From Helicobacter sp. (GTDB taxonomy: Bacteria > Campylobacterota > Campylobacteria > Campylobacterales > Helicobacteraceae), in NCBI GenBank assembly GCA_029264655.1, contig JARHZY010000134.1:1-5976 (forward strand): a DNA stretch of 5,976 nucleotides, given 5' to 3'. Every line of letters starts with the position of its first letter. Position 1 is the stretch's first letter. Below the pieces are notes generated by a model. That model worked only from the letters and a program-made list of their open reading frames with translations, had not been told where the DNA came from and did no database searches. Both the position numbers and the translations under genes were made by a program. Positions 1-5,209 of this stretch are shown here, in pieces.

Positions 1-79
1 TAAAGTATCCATTATTCCAATCTGCCATTCTATACCCTATATTTAAAATAAGCTTATTTGCAATATTTACAACATAATA
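1..79 (-). other. Leftward open frame running off the left edge; possible start of a gene or remnant of one
   Basis: On the minus strand a frame is open from just after a TGA (82-80) to the window edge, 26 codons. It includes the stretches LILNIGYR and MADWNNGYF. The alternation of polar and hydrophobic or aromatic residues would fit a beta strand of an outer-membrane protein, but this is only an impression. An ATG lies at 28-26 with a weak GGG about 6 bases upstream, and a good extended -10 box lies upstream at 97-89. A gene beginning at this ATG and continuing left of the window is therefore possible. A broken 5' end of an older gene is equally possible. The fragment is too short to name a family. 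Confidence 0.22.
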
Positions 80-88
80 TCACTTTAA

Positions 89-97
89 ATTATAACA
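89..97 (-). promoter_or_regulatory. Extended -10 box reading leftward (TGtTATAAT)
   Basis: On the minus strand the sequence is TGTTATAAT, a perfect extended -10 element with TATAAT at 94-89. Transcription would start near 82 and run out of the window to the left, over the open frame at 79-1. No -35 hexamer is evident, as is usual for sigma-70 promoters in Helicobacter and Campylobacter. In such AT-rich DNA some chance matches are expected. Confidence 0.4.
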
Positions 98-214
98 TAT
101 TTTGATATTATTGTGTGGTTAATATGAATAGGTTTGCAACGAATATTATCTTAGAGTGCTAAAACTTATTTAAAAGTAGTATGAAGAGATTAATTATTTA
201 TTGTAAATATTTAG

Positions 215-223
215 TGATATAAT
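215..223 (+). promoter_or_regulatory. Extended -10 promoter (TGaTATAAT) of the small exported-protein gene
   Basis: TGATATAAT is a perfect extended -10 box, with TATAAT at 218-223, and the upstream DNA is T/A-rich without a clear -35. Transcription would start near 230, only about 14 bases before the ATG at 244. The leader would be very short and begin almost at the Shine-Dalgarno AAGGA (232-236). Confidence 0.55.
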
Positions 224-243
224 TTATAAAAAAGGATATGACT

Positions 244-816
244 ATGAGATTTTATATCATATGTGTGTATTTATTTATGATATTTTGTAATGCAAAAGAA
301 TTAGATTCAGTATATGCACAAACAATGATACAGAAGTATGAACCATTTTTTAGGGAAGCTCTTGTGCAAGGATATGAGCATTTTAAAATACGCAAAGATT
401 CGCAAAGCGGGCTTTCCTATATTGATTTTTGTATGTATCCCCCAGATAGAAGCCTGCCTTTTGGTGCATTAGATAATGGACGATTTAGGGGTGAACAGAT
501 ACAGGATTTACCATTCCCATGTGATAAAAGTAGCGGTGCAAAAAAATATTTCATTCATAATGCAACCATAGAATCTAGCTATAAGATTATACGCAGTCTC
601 TCTATTGCAAAATTTCTTGCAGATACAATACCTAGCAACAATACAATAACAACACACCTTTATGCAACAATAACAACTTTATGGCAGATAGATAACAATA
701 GAAAAAGATTGTGGATTTTTTATCGCAATGATACATTACTGCAATCTTGCACCCTTATTTTTACACAAAAGGGTAAGCATACTGAAGTTATTGTGCAATA
801 TCTCAATATGGACTAA
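244..816 (+). CDS. Small, probably exported protein of unknown function
   Basis: This gene encodes 190 residues from the ATG at 244. An ATG at 238 is also in frame, but only one base separates it from the Shine-Dalgarno AAGGA (232-236). The ATG at 244 sits 7 bases away and is the better start. The N-terminus (MRFYIICVYLFMIFCNA, residues 1-17) is a short hydrophobic stretch followed by K-E. It reads as a signal peptide with possible signal-peptidase-I cleavage after CNA or after a later VYA. The Cys at 15 is preceded by Phe, so it is a poor lipobox. The rest is soluble-looking, with no further membrane segment and a few scattered cysteines, including one in DFCMYPPDR and one in FPCDKSS. I do not recognise the family. 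It has its own promoter and converges with the hydrogenase-like gene, 12 bases away, with no visible terminator between them. Periplasmic location is an inference. Confidence 0.72.
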   Translation: MRFYIICVYLFMIFCNAKELDSVYAQTMIQKYEPFFREALVQGYEHFKIRKDSQSGLSYIDFCMYPPDRSLPFGALDNGRFRGEQIQDLPFPCDKSSGAKKYFIHNATIESSYKIIRSLSIAKFLADTIPSNNTITTHLYATITTLWQIDNNRKRLWIFYRNDTLLQSCTLIFTQKGKHTEVIVQYLNMD

Positions 817-828
817 AAATTACTTTAT

Positions 829-2631
829 TTATGTTGGGCTAATAAGCACTATAATTTTTTTATTTTGTAATTGTTTGGCAAAAATTTGCTGTATGACAGA
901 TAATCTAAATATATCACCTTGCAATATAATTGTATCTGTATTGGCATTATCTTCTAAAATCTCAAGTACTGCATTTGCTATACCGCAAACCATGCTATAT
1001 GCAATTCCATATGAATCTAATCCGCCAATACGATATGACATTGCAAGAGATAATGCTTTTGCATAATCAAGATTATAGGTAGTGCCATCTTGTTTCAGCT
1101 TAAAACCCAACTCACTTACATAAGGAAACTTAAAGTCTTTTGCGAGTTGCAAAATATGTGTAACTTGAAATGCTTTTGGCAAGCTATTACTCCTATTGTT
1201 ATGCACTAACCATTCATTAATGGCGGTAATTGTTGCTTGCGGTAATGCTGTATTATCATCTAGAATCATCATAAAAATACTTAATATATCATTGATATTT
1301 GTGCTTATTTTATTTGTATCGCAAAGTTGCATTAAGGATTGATAACGTTCATTAAAGATGTGTTGATAATTTGCATAAAGTCTTTTTCCTTGCTTATTTT
1401 TGCTTTCATAAGCTTGGAGCATTATCTTTGGATTTAATGCAAAATCACAAGTTAATAATTGTATGCAAGTATCGTTTTCATGCAATAAAATTTGATTTTG
1501 CTCTATGCTTAAATCAATAAAAAGGCTTGTTGTACATGTTAATGTGTTTGCAAACTGCATATAATCTTGTGGAGTAGTTATAGGTGTAGCTATTTTTTTT
1601 ACATTTACTGGAATGAACTTTGGCATAAATTTTTGATTCAACATAAAAAAACTTGCATTGCTTAATGGTTTTTCGATATTGCCAAAATTATCCCAAAAGT
1701 TTGGCTCACTGCATCCAATACAACCATGCCCTCCTTGCACAGGCCAACTTGTTTTTGCATTAAATTTAACTTTTGGGCAATTATTATAAGTGTAGGGACC
1801 TTTACACCCAACCTTATAGAGACAATAACCTTTTTGCATATTTGGATCGTCAAAAGATTCTACAAAGTCTCCAGACATAAAAAAGCTTTTACGCTCACAT
1901 AAATCATGCACGCTTTTATTATATGCCCACAATGGTCTTTTCAACTCATCAAGTTTTGGTGCTTCTGCAAAGATATAATAATAAAGCAGGGTTGCTACAA
2001 TATTTTTATCACTTGGAGGACAACCCGGAATATTAATAATTTCACAATCAAAAAGCTCGCTTAAGGCATGTCCATTTGTTGGATTTGGATATACACTTTG
2101 AATCCCACCAAAACTCGCACATGTCCCAATTGCAAAAACAGCTTGGGCATTATGGATAAGATGTGCTACCTCATCATAGCCATTTCTATTACCAAGTGTA
2201 ATATATTCTTGTGCGAAACCCATAGGCACGCTACCTTCAACAAGTAACACATATTTTTCATGAGCATGAGTATGCTCTAAAGTTGCAAGAGCACCATGCC
2301 CGCTTGGAGCCATTAATAAATCATGATATACAACTTTAAAAAGATCAAAAATCATTGTTTCAAAGCTTGGTGTTTCTGTCCGCAATAAACTTTCACTACA
2401 GCCTGTGCATTCTTGCAAATGGAGCCATATTACTTTGACATCTCCCATATGCTCTAAAATTTCTACGCAAGTTTCAAGCATTGTGCTTGGCACACCAATA
2501 AGTGCAAGTTGTTGCTTTATCCATTTTTTCTCTGTTTCGTTTTGCAAATGTGTTGTTTTTTGTGTATGTGCCAATGATTGCAAGCGGTTTTGCAATTTTT
2601 CTTCAATATTCTCTGCTTTTTGTAATGCCAT
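829..2631 (-). CDS. Orphan [NiFe]-hydrogenase small-subunit-like protein with a HypF-like C-terminal extension (HydA2/HydE-like)
   Basis: The product has 600 residues. The ATG at 2631 has a perfect AAGGAGG 8 bases upstream (2646-2640); an in-frame ATG at 2655 lies upstream of that ribosome-binding site and is rejected. Residues 70-320 are a [NiFe]-hydrogenase small subunit carrying every cluster ligand. The proximal 4Fe-4S ligands are C75 and C78 (ECTGCSES), C171 (GTCASFGG) and C204 (PGCPP). The distal ligands are H242, C245, C270 and C276 with the canonical x2 and x5 spacings. The medial ligands are C285, C304 and C307. There is no twin-arginine leader, only a charged helix-like N-terminus, and no C-terminal anchor, so it is probably cytoplasmic. 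Residues 320-600 are extra: a low-similarity linker, then about 100 residues (from about 500) whose TIILQGDIFRLSVIQ stretch resembles the end of HypF's Kae1-like domain. From general knowledge, epsilonproteobacteria carry such orphan proteins (HydA2 in Campylobacter; HydE in H. pylori is needed for hydrogenase activity). No large subunit or maturation gene lies in the window. The role may be electron transfer or hydrogenase maturation; I cannot decide. Confidence 0.85.
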   Translation of the reverse strand: MALQKAENIEEKLQNRLQSLAHTQKTTHLQNETEKKWIKQQLALIGVPSTMLETCVEILEHMGDVKVIWLHLQECTGCSESLLRTETPSFETMIFDLFKVVYHDLLMAPSGHGALATLEHTHAHEKYVLLVEGSVPMGFAQEYITLGNRNGYDEVAHLIHNAQAVFAIGTCASFGGIQSVYPNPTNGHALSELFDCEIINIPGCPPSDKNIVATLLYYYIFAEAPKLDELKRPLWAYNKSVHDLCERKSFFMSGDFVESFDDPNMQKGYCLYKVGCKGPYTYNNCPKVKFNAKTSWPVQGGHGCIGCSEPNFWDNFGNIEKPLSNASFFMLNQKFMPKFIPVNVKKIATPITTPQDYMQFANTLTCTTSLFIDLSIEQNQILLHENDTCIQLLTCDFALNPKIMLQAYESKNKQGKRLYANYQHIFNERYQSLMQLCDTNKISTNINDILSIFMMILDDNTALPQATITAINEWLVHNNRSNSLPKAFQVTHILQLAKDFKFPYVSELGFKLKQDGTTYNLDYAKALSLAMSYRIGGLDSYGIAYSMVCGIANAVLEILEDNANTDTIILQGDIFRLSVIQQIFAKQLQNKKIIVLISPT

Positions 2632-2639
2632 AATATTAT

Positions 2640-2646
2640 CCTCCTT
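2640..2646 (-). promoter_or_regulatory. Ribosome-binding site that fixes the hydrogenase-like gene start
   Basis: On the minus strand AAGGAGG, a full anti-16S match, ends 8 bases before the ATG at 2631. It lies inside the eight extra codons of the longer reading from 2655, so translation should start at MALQK rather than MQFKE. Confidence 0.85.
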
Positions 2647-2648
2647 AA

Positions 2649-2661
2649 ATTGCAATGCAAT
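2649..2661. repeat. Short dyad ATTGCA-a-TGCAAT in the hydrogenase-gene leader
   Basis: This is a perfect 6-base dyad with a one-base centre. It lies between the predicted transcription start (about 2665, minus) and the ribosome-binding site of the hydrogenase-like gene. The same half-sites recur at 2749-2760 on the gatC side of the region. It may be an operator, but this is inferred from symmetry only. The words TTGCA and TGCAA are common in this AT-rich DNA. Confidence 0.3.
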
Positions 2662-2666
2662 AAAGT

Positions 2667-2695
2667 TTTTTATTGTATCATAAAAACAATAAAAA
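2667..2695. repeat. 10-base perfect inverted repeat overlapping the hydrogenase-gene -10 box
   Basis: TTTTTATTGT (2667-2676) and ACAATAAAAA (2686-2695) are perfect inverted copies separated by 9 bases. The left arm contains most of the minus-strand -10 hexamer (2677-2672), so a bound dimeric regulator would cover the promoter. The sequence does not match the TRWYA-N15-TRWYA pattern I know for Helicobacter NikR, and I do not recognise it as a Fur box. As RNA it would form a weak A-U hairpin. I favour an operator. Confidence 0.42.
2672..2680 (-). promoter_or_regulatory. Extended -10 promoter (TGaTACAAT) of the hydrogenase-like gene
   Basis: The minus strand reads TGATACAAT, with the -10 hexamer TACAAT at 2677-2672. 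The predicted start near 2665 gives a leader of about 34 bases to the ATG at 2631. It overlaps the inverted repeat 2667-2695, suggesting control by a DNA-binding protein. Confidence 0.5.
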
Positions 2696-2721
2696 GAACT
2701 TTTAATGCTTTGTTATTTTTT

Positions 2722-2730
2722 TGGTATGAT
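2722..2730 (+). promoter_or_regulatory. Extended -10 box (TGgTATGAT), distal promoter toward gatC
   Basis: TGGTATGAT follows a T-rich stretch, with TATGAT at 2725-2730. Transcription would start near 2737, giving a leader of roughly 108 bases before gatC. That leader would contain the palindrome 2735-2746, the TTGCATGCAA dyad and the hairpin 2775-2816. It could instead produce a small RNA; no clear intrinsic terminator supports that. Confidence 0.42.
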
Positions 2731-2734
2731 AGTA

Positions 2735-2746
2735 GCAATATATTGC
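2735..2746. repeat. 12-base perfect palindrome GCAATATATTGC at the distal gatC start point
   Basis: This self-complementary 12-mer spans the predicted transcription start (about 2737) of the promoter at 2722-2730. Its position suits a repressor site. No regulator can be named from sequence. Confidence 0.33.
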
Positions 2747-2748
2747 AG

Positions 2749-2760
2749 ATTGCATGCAAC
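2749..2760. repeat. Short dyad ATTGCA-TGCAAc on the gatC side
   Basis: TTGCATGCAA (2750-2759) is a perfect 10-base palindrome with the same half-sites as the dyad at 2649-2661, about 100 bases away. The adjoining bases form a tandem ATTGCAg-ATTGCAt repeat (2742-2755). A shared operator for both divergent transcripts is possible. Confidence 0.3.
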
Positions 2761-2774
2761 AAGAGATAAGAAAT

Positions 2775-2816
2775 AGATTCTATTTAGCAAAAATGTGATA
2801 TATTTTGCTAGAATCT
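2775..2816. repeat. Imperfect inverted repeat enclosing the proximal gatC promoter
   Basis: The left arm (2775-2792, starting AGATTCTA and ending AGCAAAA) and the right arm (2803-2816, TTTTGCTAGAATCT) pair over 14 bases. The left arm has a 4-base bulge, and the loop is 10 bases (2793-2802). The right arm contains the whole extended -10 box at 2806-2814. Made as RNA from the distal promoter it would be a stable hairpin just ahead of gatC; as DNA it could be an operator. It has no trailing T-run, so it is not a normal terminator. Confidence 0.42.
2806..2814 (+). promoter_or_regulatory. Extended -10 promoter (TGcTAGAAT) proximal to gatC
   Basis: TGCTAGAAT, with hexamer TAGAAT at 2809-2814, would start transcription near 2821 and give a leader of about 24 bases to the gatC ATG. 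The ribosome-binding site AAAGGGG (2832-2838) lies 6 bases before that ATG. There is no clear -35 hexamer. Confidence 0.5.
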
Positions 2817-2844
2817 GCACTATTTTAATATAAAGGGGCTTTGT

Positions 2845-3123
2845 ATGTTTGTAGATGATAATTTGCTTGATAAGCTTGAAAAATTAGCAATGATACGCAT
2901 TGCACCTCAAAAACGTGCTATGTTTAAAGAAGAATTAAGTGAAATCATTGCAAAAATGGATAGTTTGCAAGAGGTAGATACAAGTAATATTGTATTACAA
3001 AAAGATGAAAAAACACCTATGCGAGATGATGTGCCAGAACATGCAATGATACGCAACCAAATATTAAGCCAAGCACCAAAATCTCAAGATGGTTATTTTA
3101 TTGTGCCAAAAGTAATAGGATAA
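2845..3123 (+). CDS. gatC: Aspartyl/glutamyl-tRNA(Asn/Gln) amidotransferase subunit C
   Basis: GatC is the small, belt-like subunit of the cytoplasmic GatCAB complex. The complex amidates misacylated Glu-tRNA(Gln), and Asp-tRNA(Asn) in organisms lacking AsnRS. Helicobacters depend on it because they lack GlnRS. The 92 residues match the usual family length of about 95. The family signatures are present: a helical N-terminal half (LDKLEKLAMI, ending near MDSL at 38-41), MRDDVPE at 59-65, AP at 77-78, and GYFIVPKVI at 83-91. The ATG at 2845 has AAAGGGG 6 bases upstream. It lies 93 bases ahead of gatB on the same strand, so the two are probably co-transcribed; gatA, the amidase subunit, is elsewhere. 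The upstream dyads could regulate it, but a housekeeping gene need not be regulated. Confidence 0.95.
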   Translation: MFVDDNLLDKLEKLAMIRIAPQKRAMFKEELSEIIAKMDSLQEVDTSNIVLQKDEKTPMRDDVPEHAMIRNQILSQAPKSQDGYFIVPKVIG

Positions 3124-3147
3124 TTATCCCATATGAAATAAAAATAT

Positions 3148-3183
3148 CTCAAGTAACTATAATTAAATACGTCTATGCTTGAG
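3148..3183. repeat. Weak inverted repeat between gatC and gatB
   Basis: CTCAAG (3148-3153) and CTTGAG (3178-3183) form a 6-base stem with a 24-base AT-rich loop in the 93-base gap. An AT-rich TTATAAAAT follows at 3184-3192 and could be a weak internal -10 box for gatB. There is no T-run, so this is not a convincing terminator. It may be chance. Confidence 0.18.
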
Positions 3184-3216
3184 TTATAAAATAAATATTC
3201 TGCAATAAGGAAAAAT

Positions 3217-4647
3217 ATGAGTAATTTCGAAACGATTATAGGTTTGGAAGTGCATGTGCAACTCAATACAAAAACAAAAATTTTTTGTTCCTGTCCAACA
3301 AGTTTTGGTGAAGAGCCAAATACCAATGTTTGCCCGGTTTGCTTAGGGTTACCCGGTGCACTTCCTGTGCTTAATAAGGAAGCAGTAGCAAAAGCCATAT
3401 CTTTTGGCACTGCAATTGGTGCTACTATCCATCAAGATTCTGTATTTGCACGTAAAAATTATTTCTATCCAGATTTACCAAAAGCATATCAAATTAGCCA
3501 ATTTGAGATTCCAATTGTTGGTAAAGGGCAACTTGATATTGAAATTGATGGTATGACAAAAACCATAGGTATTACACGTGCACATTTAGAAGAAGATGCA
3601 GGTAAAAATATCCACGAAGGTATGCATTCAAAAATAGATTTAAATCGTGCTTGCACTCCATTATTAGAAATTGTAAGCGAACCAGATATGCGTAGTAGCA
3701 CTGAAGCAATAGCATATTTAAAAAAATTACATGCTATTGTTAAGTTTCTTGGCATAAGTGATGCAAATATGCAAGAAGGAAGTTTTCGTTGTGATGCTAA
3801 TGTGTCTATTCGCCCAAAAGGTGAAGAGCGATTTTATACACGTGTTGAAATTAAAAATCTAAATAGTTTTAAGTTTATCCAAAAAGCGATTGAATACGAA
3901 GTAGCACGTCAGCGGAATGCATTTGAAAATGGCACTTATGAAGAAGAAGTATATCAAGAAACGCGTTTATTTGATACTGATAAAGGGGTTACTAAATCTA
4001 TGCGTGGTAAAGAAGAAAGTGCAGATTATCGGTATTTTAATGATCCTGATTTATTGCCTGTATTTTTAGATGAAGCATTACTGCAACGTGCAAAAGCCAT
4101 TCCTGAAATGCCTGATTCTAAAATTAAACGCTATGTAACAACACTTGGTATTAAAGAGAGTGATGCTAAAATATTGGTGCAGGATATAGATATAGTGAGT
4201 TATTTTGAATATTTAATTGACAAGGGTATTACACCTCGCACAGCATGCACATGGCTTAATGTAGAATTACAAGGTAGATTAAAAAATGGCAATACGCTTG
4301 CTACTTGCGGTATCACAAAAGAAACATTTGCAATATTAGTCCAACGTCTTGAAGAGCAAAAAATTAGTGGTGCTGGTGCAAAAGAGATTCTTGATGTATT
4401 GGTAGCACAAAGGGGTGGTAATGTTGATACATTGATTCAAGAATTAGGTTTAGAACAAATTAATGATGATAGTGCGATACTACAAGTCATTGATACAATT
4501 TTATCCAATCATGCTGACAAAGTTGCTGAATATAAAGCAGGAAAAGAAAAAATGCTTGGCTTCTTTGTGGGGCAAGTTATGAAACAAACAAAGGGTATGA
4601 ATCCGGCACGCGTTAATGAATTATTACGCGAATGCCTACAAAATTAG
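3217..4647 (+). CDS. gatB: Aspartyl/glutamyl-tRNA(Asn/Gln) amidotransferase subunit B
   Basis: GatB binds the misacylated tRNA. It catalyses the ATP-dependent activation (phosphorylation) of the Glu or Asp side chain, which is then amidated with ammonia delivered from GatA. Its 476 residues match the family's full length. Landmarks in order are: GLEVHVQL at 9-16; the zinc ligands C24, C26, C39 and C42 (FCSCP, NVCPVCLGLPG); YFYPDLPKAYQISQ at 82-95; RAHLEEDAGK at 121-130; DLNRACTPLLEIVSEPDM at 141-158; the EIKNLNSF segment from 211; and ADYRYFNDPDL near 269-279. The C-terminal tRNA-binding tail domain (about 330-476) ends GFFVGQVMKQTKGMNPARVNELL. The ATG has TAAGGA (3206-3211) 5 bases upstream and gives the expected N-terminus. 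No frameshift or missing key residue is seen. It probably shares transcripts with gatC. No clear terminator follows it. Confidence 0.97.
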   Translation: MSNFETIIGLEVHVQLNTKTKIFCSCPTSFGEEPNTNVCPVCLGLPGALPVLNKEAVAKAISFGTAIGATIHQDSVFARKNYFYPDLPKAYQISQFEIPIVGKGQLDIEIDGMTKTIGITRAHLEEDAGKNIHEGMHSKIDLNRACTPLLEIVSEPDMRSSTEAIAYLKKLHAIVKFLGISDANMQEGSFRCDANVSIRPKGEERFYTRVEIKNLNSFKFIQKAIEYEVARQRNAFENGTYEEEVYQETRLFDTDKGVTKSMRGKEESADYRYFNDPDLLPVFLDEALLQRAKAIPEMPDSKIKRYVTTLGIKESDAKILVQDIDIVSYFEYLIDKGITPRTACTWLNVELQGRLKNGNTLATCGITKETFAILVQRLEEQKISGAGAKEILDVLVAQRGGNVDTLIQELGLEQINDDSAILQVIDTILSNHADKVAEYKAGKEKMLGFFVGQVMKQTKGMNPARVNELLRECLQN

Positions 4648-4958
4648 TTTTTATAACTTCTATTGCTGTAGAGATTTCTAATTAATGGCAGCAAGAAACT
4701 TAAAAAATCATATCATAACATTATAGAATCATGGATTCAATCTTTTTCATATTTTTTGTTTTCACAAGTTTTATATTAAGATGAAATATATTGTTGCTAA
4801 CTTTAGTTTAACTAGATTAAGCTGCATTTATAATGTAATCAAAGAAAACAATATATCACGATAGACTTTAGAATCAATTATCATTTATTAAACATTCAAG
4901 TATGCTAAATAGTCTATCTTGATTATTTTTAATTATCTACAATTATGTTCATTGCTAG
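4648..4958. other. Gene-free AT-rich stretch after gatB
   Basis: No credible coding region, tRNA or rho-independent terminator is visible in these 311 bases. Stops are frequent in all frames. Small structures present are TTGCTG/CAGCAA (4663-4668 with 4689-4694), a mini-hairpin GAATC-atg-GATTC (4726-4738), and the larger inverted repeat at 4860-4918. It reads as decayed DNA between the housekeeping operon and the toxin-like fragment. Confidence 0.5.
4860..4918. repeat. Imperfect inverted repeat upstream of the toxin-like fragment
   Basis: GATAGACTTTAG (4860-4871) pairs with CTAAATAGTCTATC (4905-4918) over 12 bases with a 2-base bulge, enclosing a 33-base loop. The outer 8 bases (GATAGACT/AGTCTATC) are perfect. 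It lies 40 bases upstream of the toxin-like frame. It could be the footprint of a mobile element or a weak transcript structure. No target duplication or known element end was recognised. Confidence 0.28.
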
Positions 4959-5209
4959 TTTTATGTTATATTTAATAAAAAAGAACATGATTTAGATGAT
5001 TTTTTAAAGTCTTTTGGTAATTCGAAAGAAAAAGCTTATAAGGCGGTTTTAAAAAAATAGAAAAAGATTATACAAGCGGTAAAGTTTTTGAAAATTTTAC
5101 ACAAGGGTATATTACAAACATTAATGGATTTAATATTGAAGTAAAAGGAATTATAAAAAATGGAGAACCAAAAATTGGAACAATGTTTCAATCTAGAACA
5201 TTTAATTAA
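4959..5209 (+). pseudogene. Start-less, frameshifted C-terminal fragment of a contact-dependent/polymorphic toxin-like protein
   Basis: Two overlapping frames together read as one protein end. Frame 1 (4959-5060) follows a TAG and contains KKEHDLDDFLKSFGNSKEK, then stops at TAG 5058-5060. The frame one base back continues with IEKDYTSGKVFENF, GFNIEVKGIIKNGEPKIGTMF and a TAA at 5207-5209. Joined, they give about 83 residues. The pattern (H-x-LDxxxxxFG, then a beta-rich tail ending VxGxxxNGxxKIGTMF) resembles, from memory, the extreme C-terminus of some CdiA/haemagglutinin-type polymorphic toxins. The break falls in A7 (5051-5057); one more A would restore the frame. There is no start codon, secretion signal or N-terminal repeat region, so this is best read as an orphan or displaced toxin tip. 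The next ORF, immunity-like, overlaps its last 50 bases. Family identity is inferred without a search. Confidence 0.5.

Noticed and set aside
817..828. Bidirectional terminator between the two convergent genes
   Set aside because: The gap is only 12 bases, and no stem-loop with T-run is found there or in the adjoining gene ends.
728..1066. 112-codon plus-strand ORF
   Set aside because: It overlaps the exported-protein gene and is antisense to the hydrogenase-like gene, with unconvincing composition and no ribosome-binding site; it is a shadow frame.
1662..1853. 63-codon minus-strand ORF
   Set aside because: It lies in another frame inside the cluster-binding part of the hydrogenase-like gene; it is a shadow.
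2629..2655. Longer start of the hydrogenase-like gene at 2655
   Set aside because: Its first codons contain the perfect AAGGAGG ribosome-binding site of the ATG at 2631, and nothing suitable lies upstream of 2655.
2405..2683. 92-codon plus-strand ORF rich in Ser, Cys and Phe
   Set aside because: It is antisense to the start of the hydrogenase-like gene; its composition is what the reverse strand of Lys/Gln-rich codons gives.
2667..2695. NikR operator for the hydrogenase-like gene
   Set aside because: The dyad does not fit the TRWYA-N15-TRWYA pattern known for Helicobacter NikR, so no regulator is named.
3093..3410. 105-codon minus-strand ORF across the gatC-gatB gap
   Set aside because: It is antisense to the conserved N-terminus of GatB and is a shadow.
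3489..3755. 88-codon minus-strand ORF
   Set aside because: It is antisense to the GatB core and is a shadow.
4648..4700. Rho-independent terminator after gatB
   Set aside because: TTGCTG/CAGCAA could form a 6-base stem, but the loop is long and no T-run follows.
4731..4784. 17-residue hydrophobic peptide (MDSIFFIFFVFTSFILR), possible type I toxin
   Set aside because: No ribosome-binding site, promoter or antisense RNA signature is visible; short Phe/Ile-rich frames are expected in T-rich DNA.
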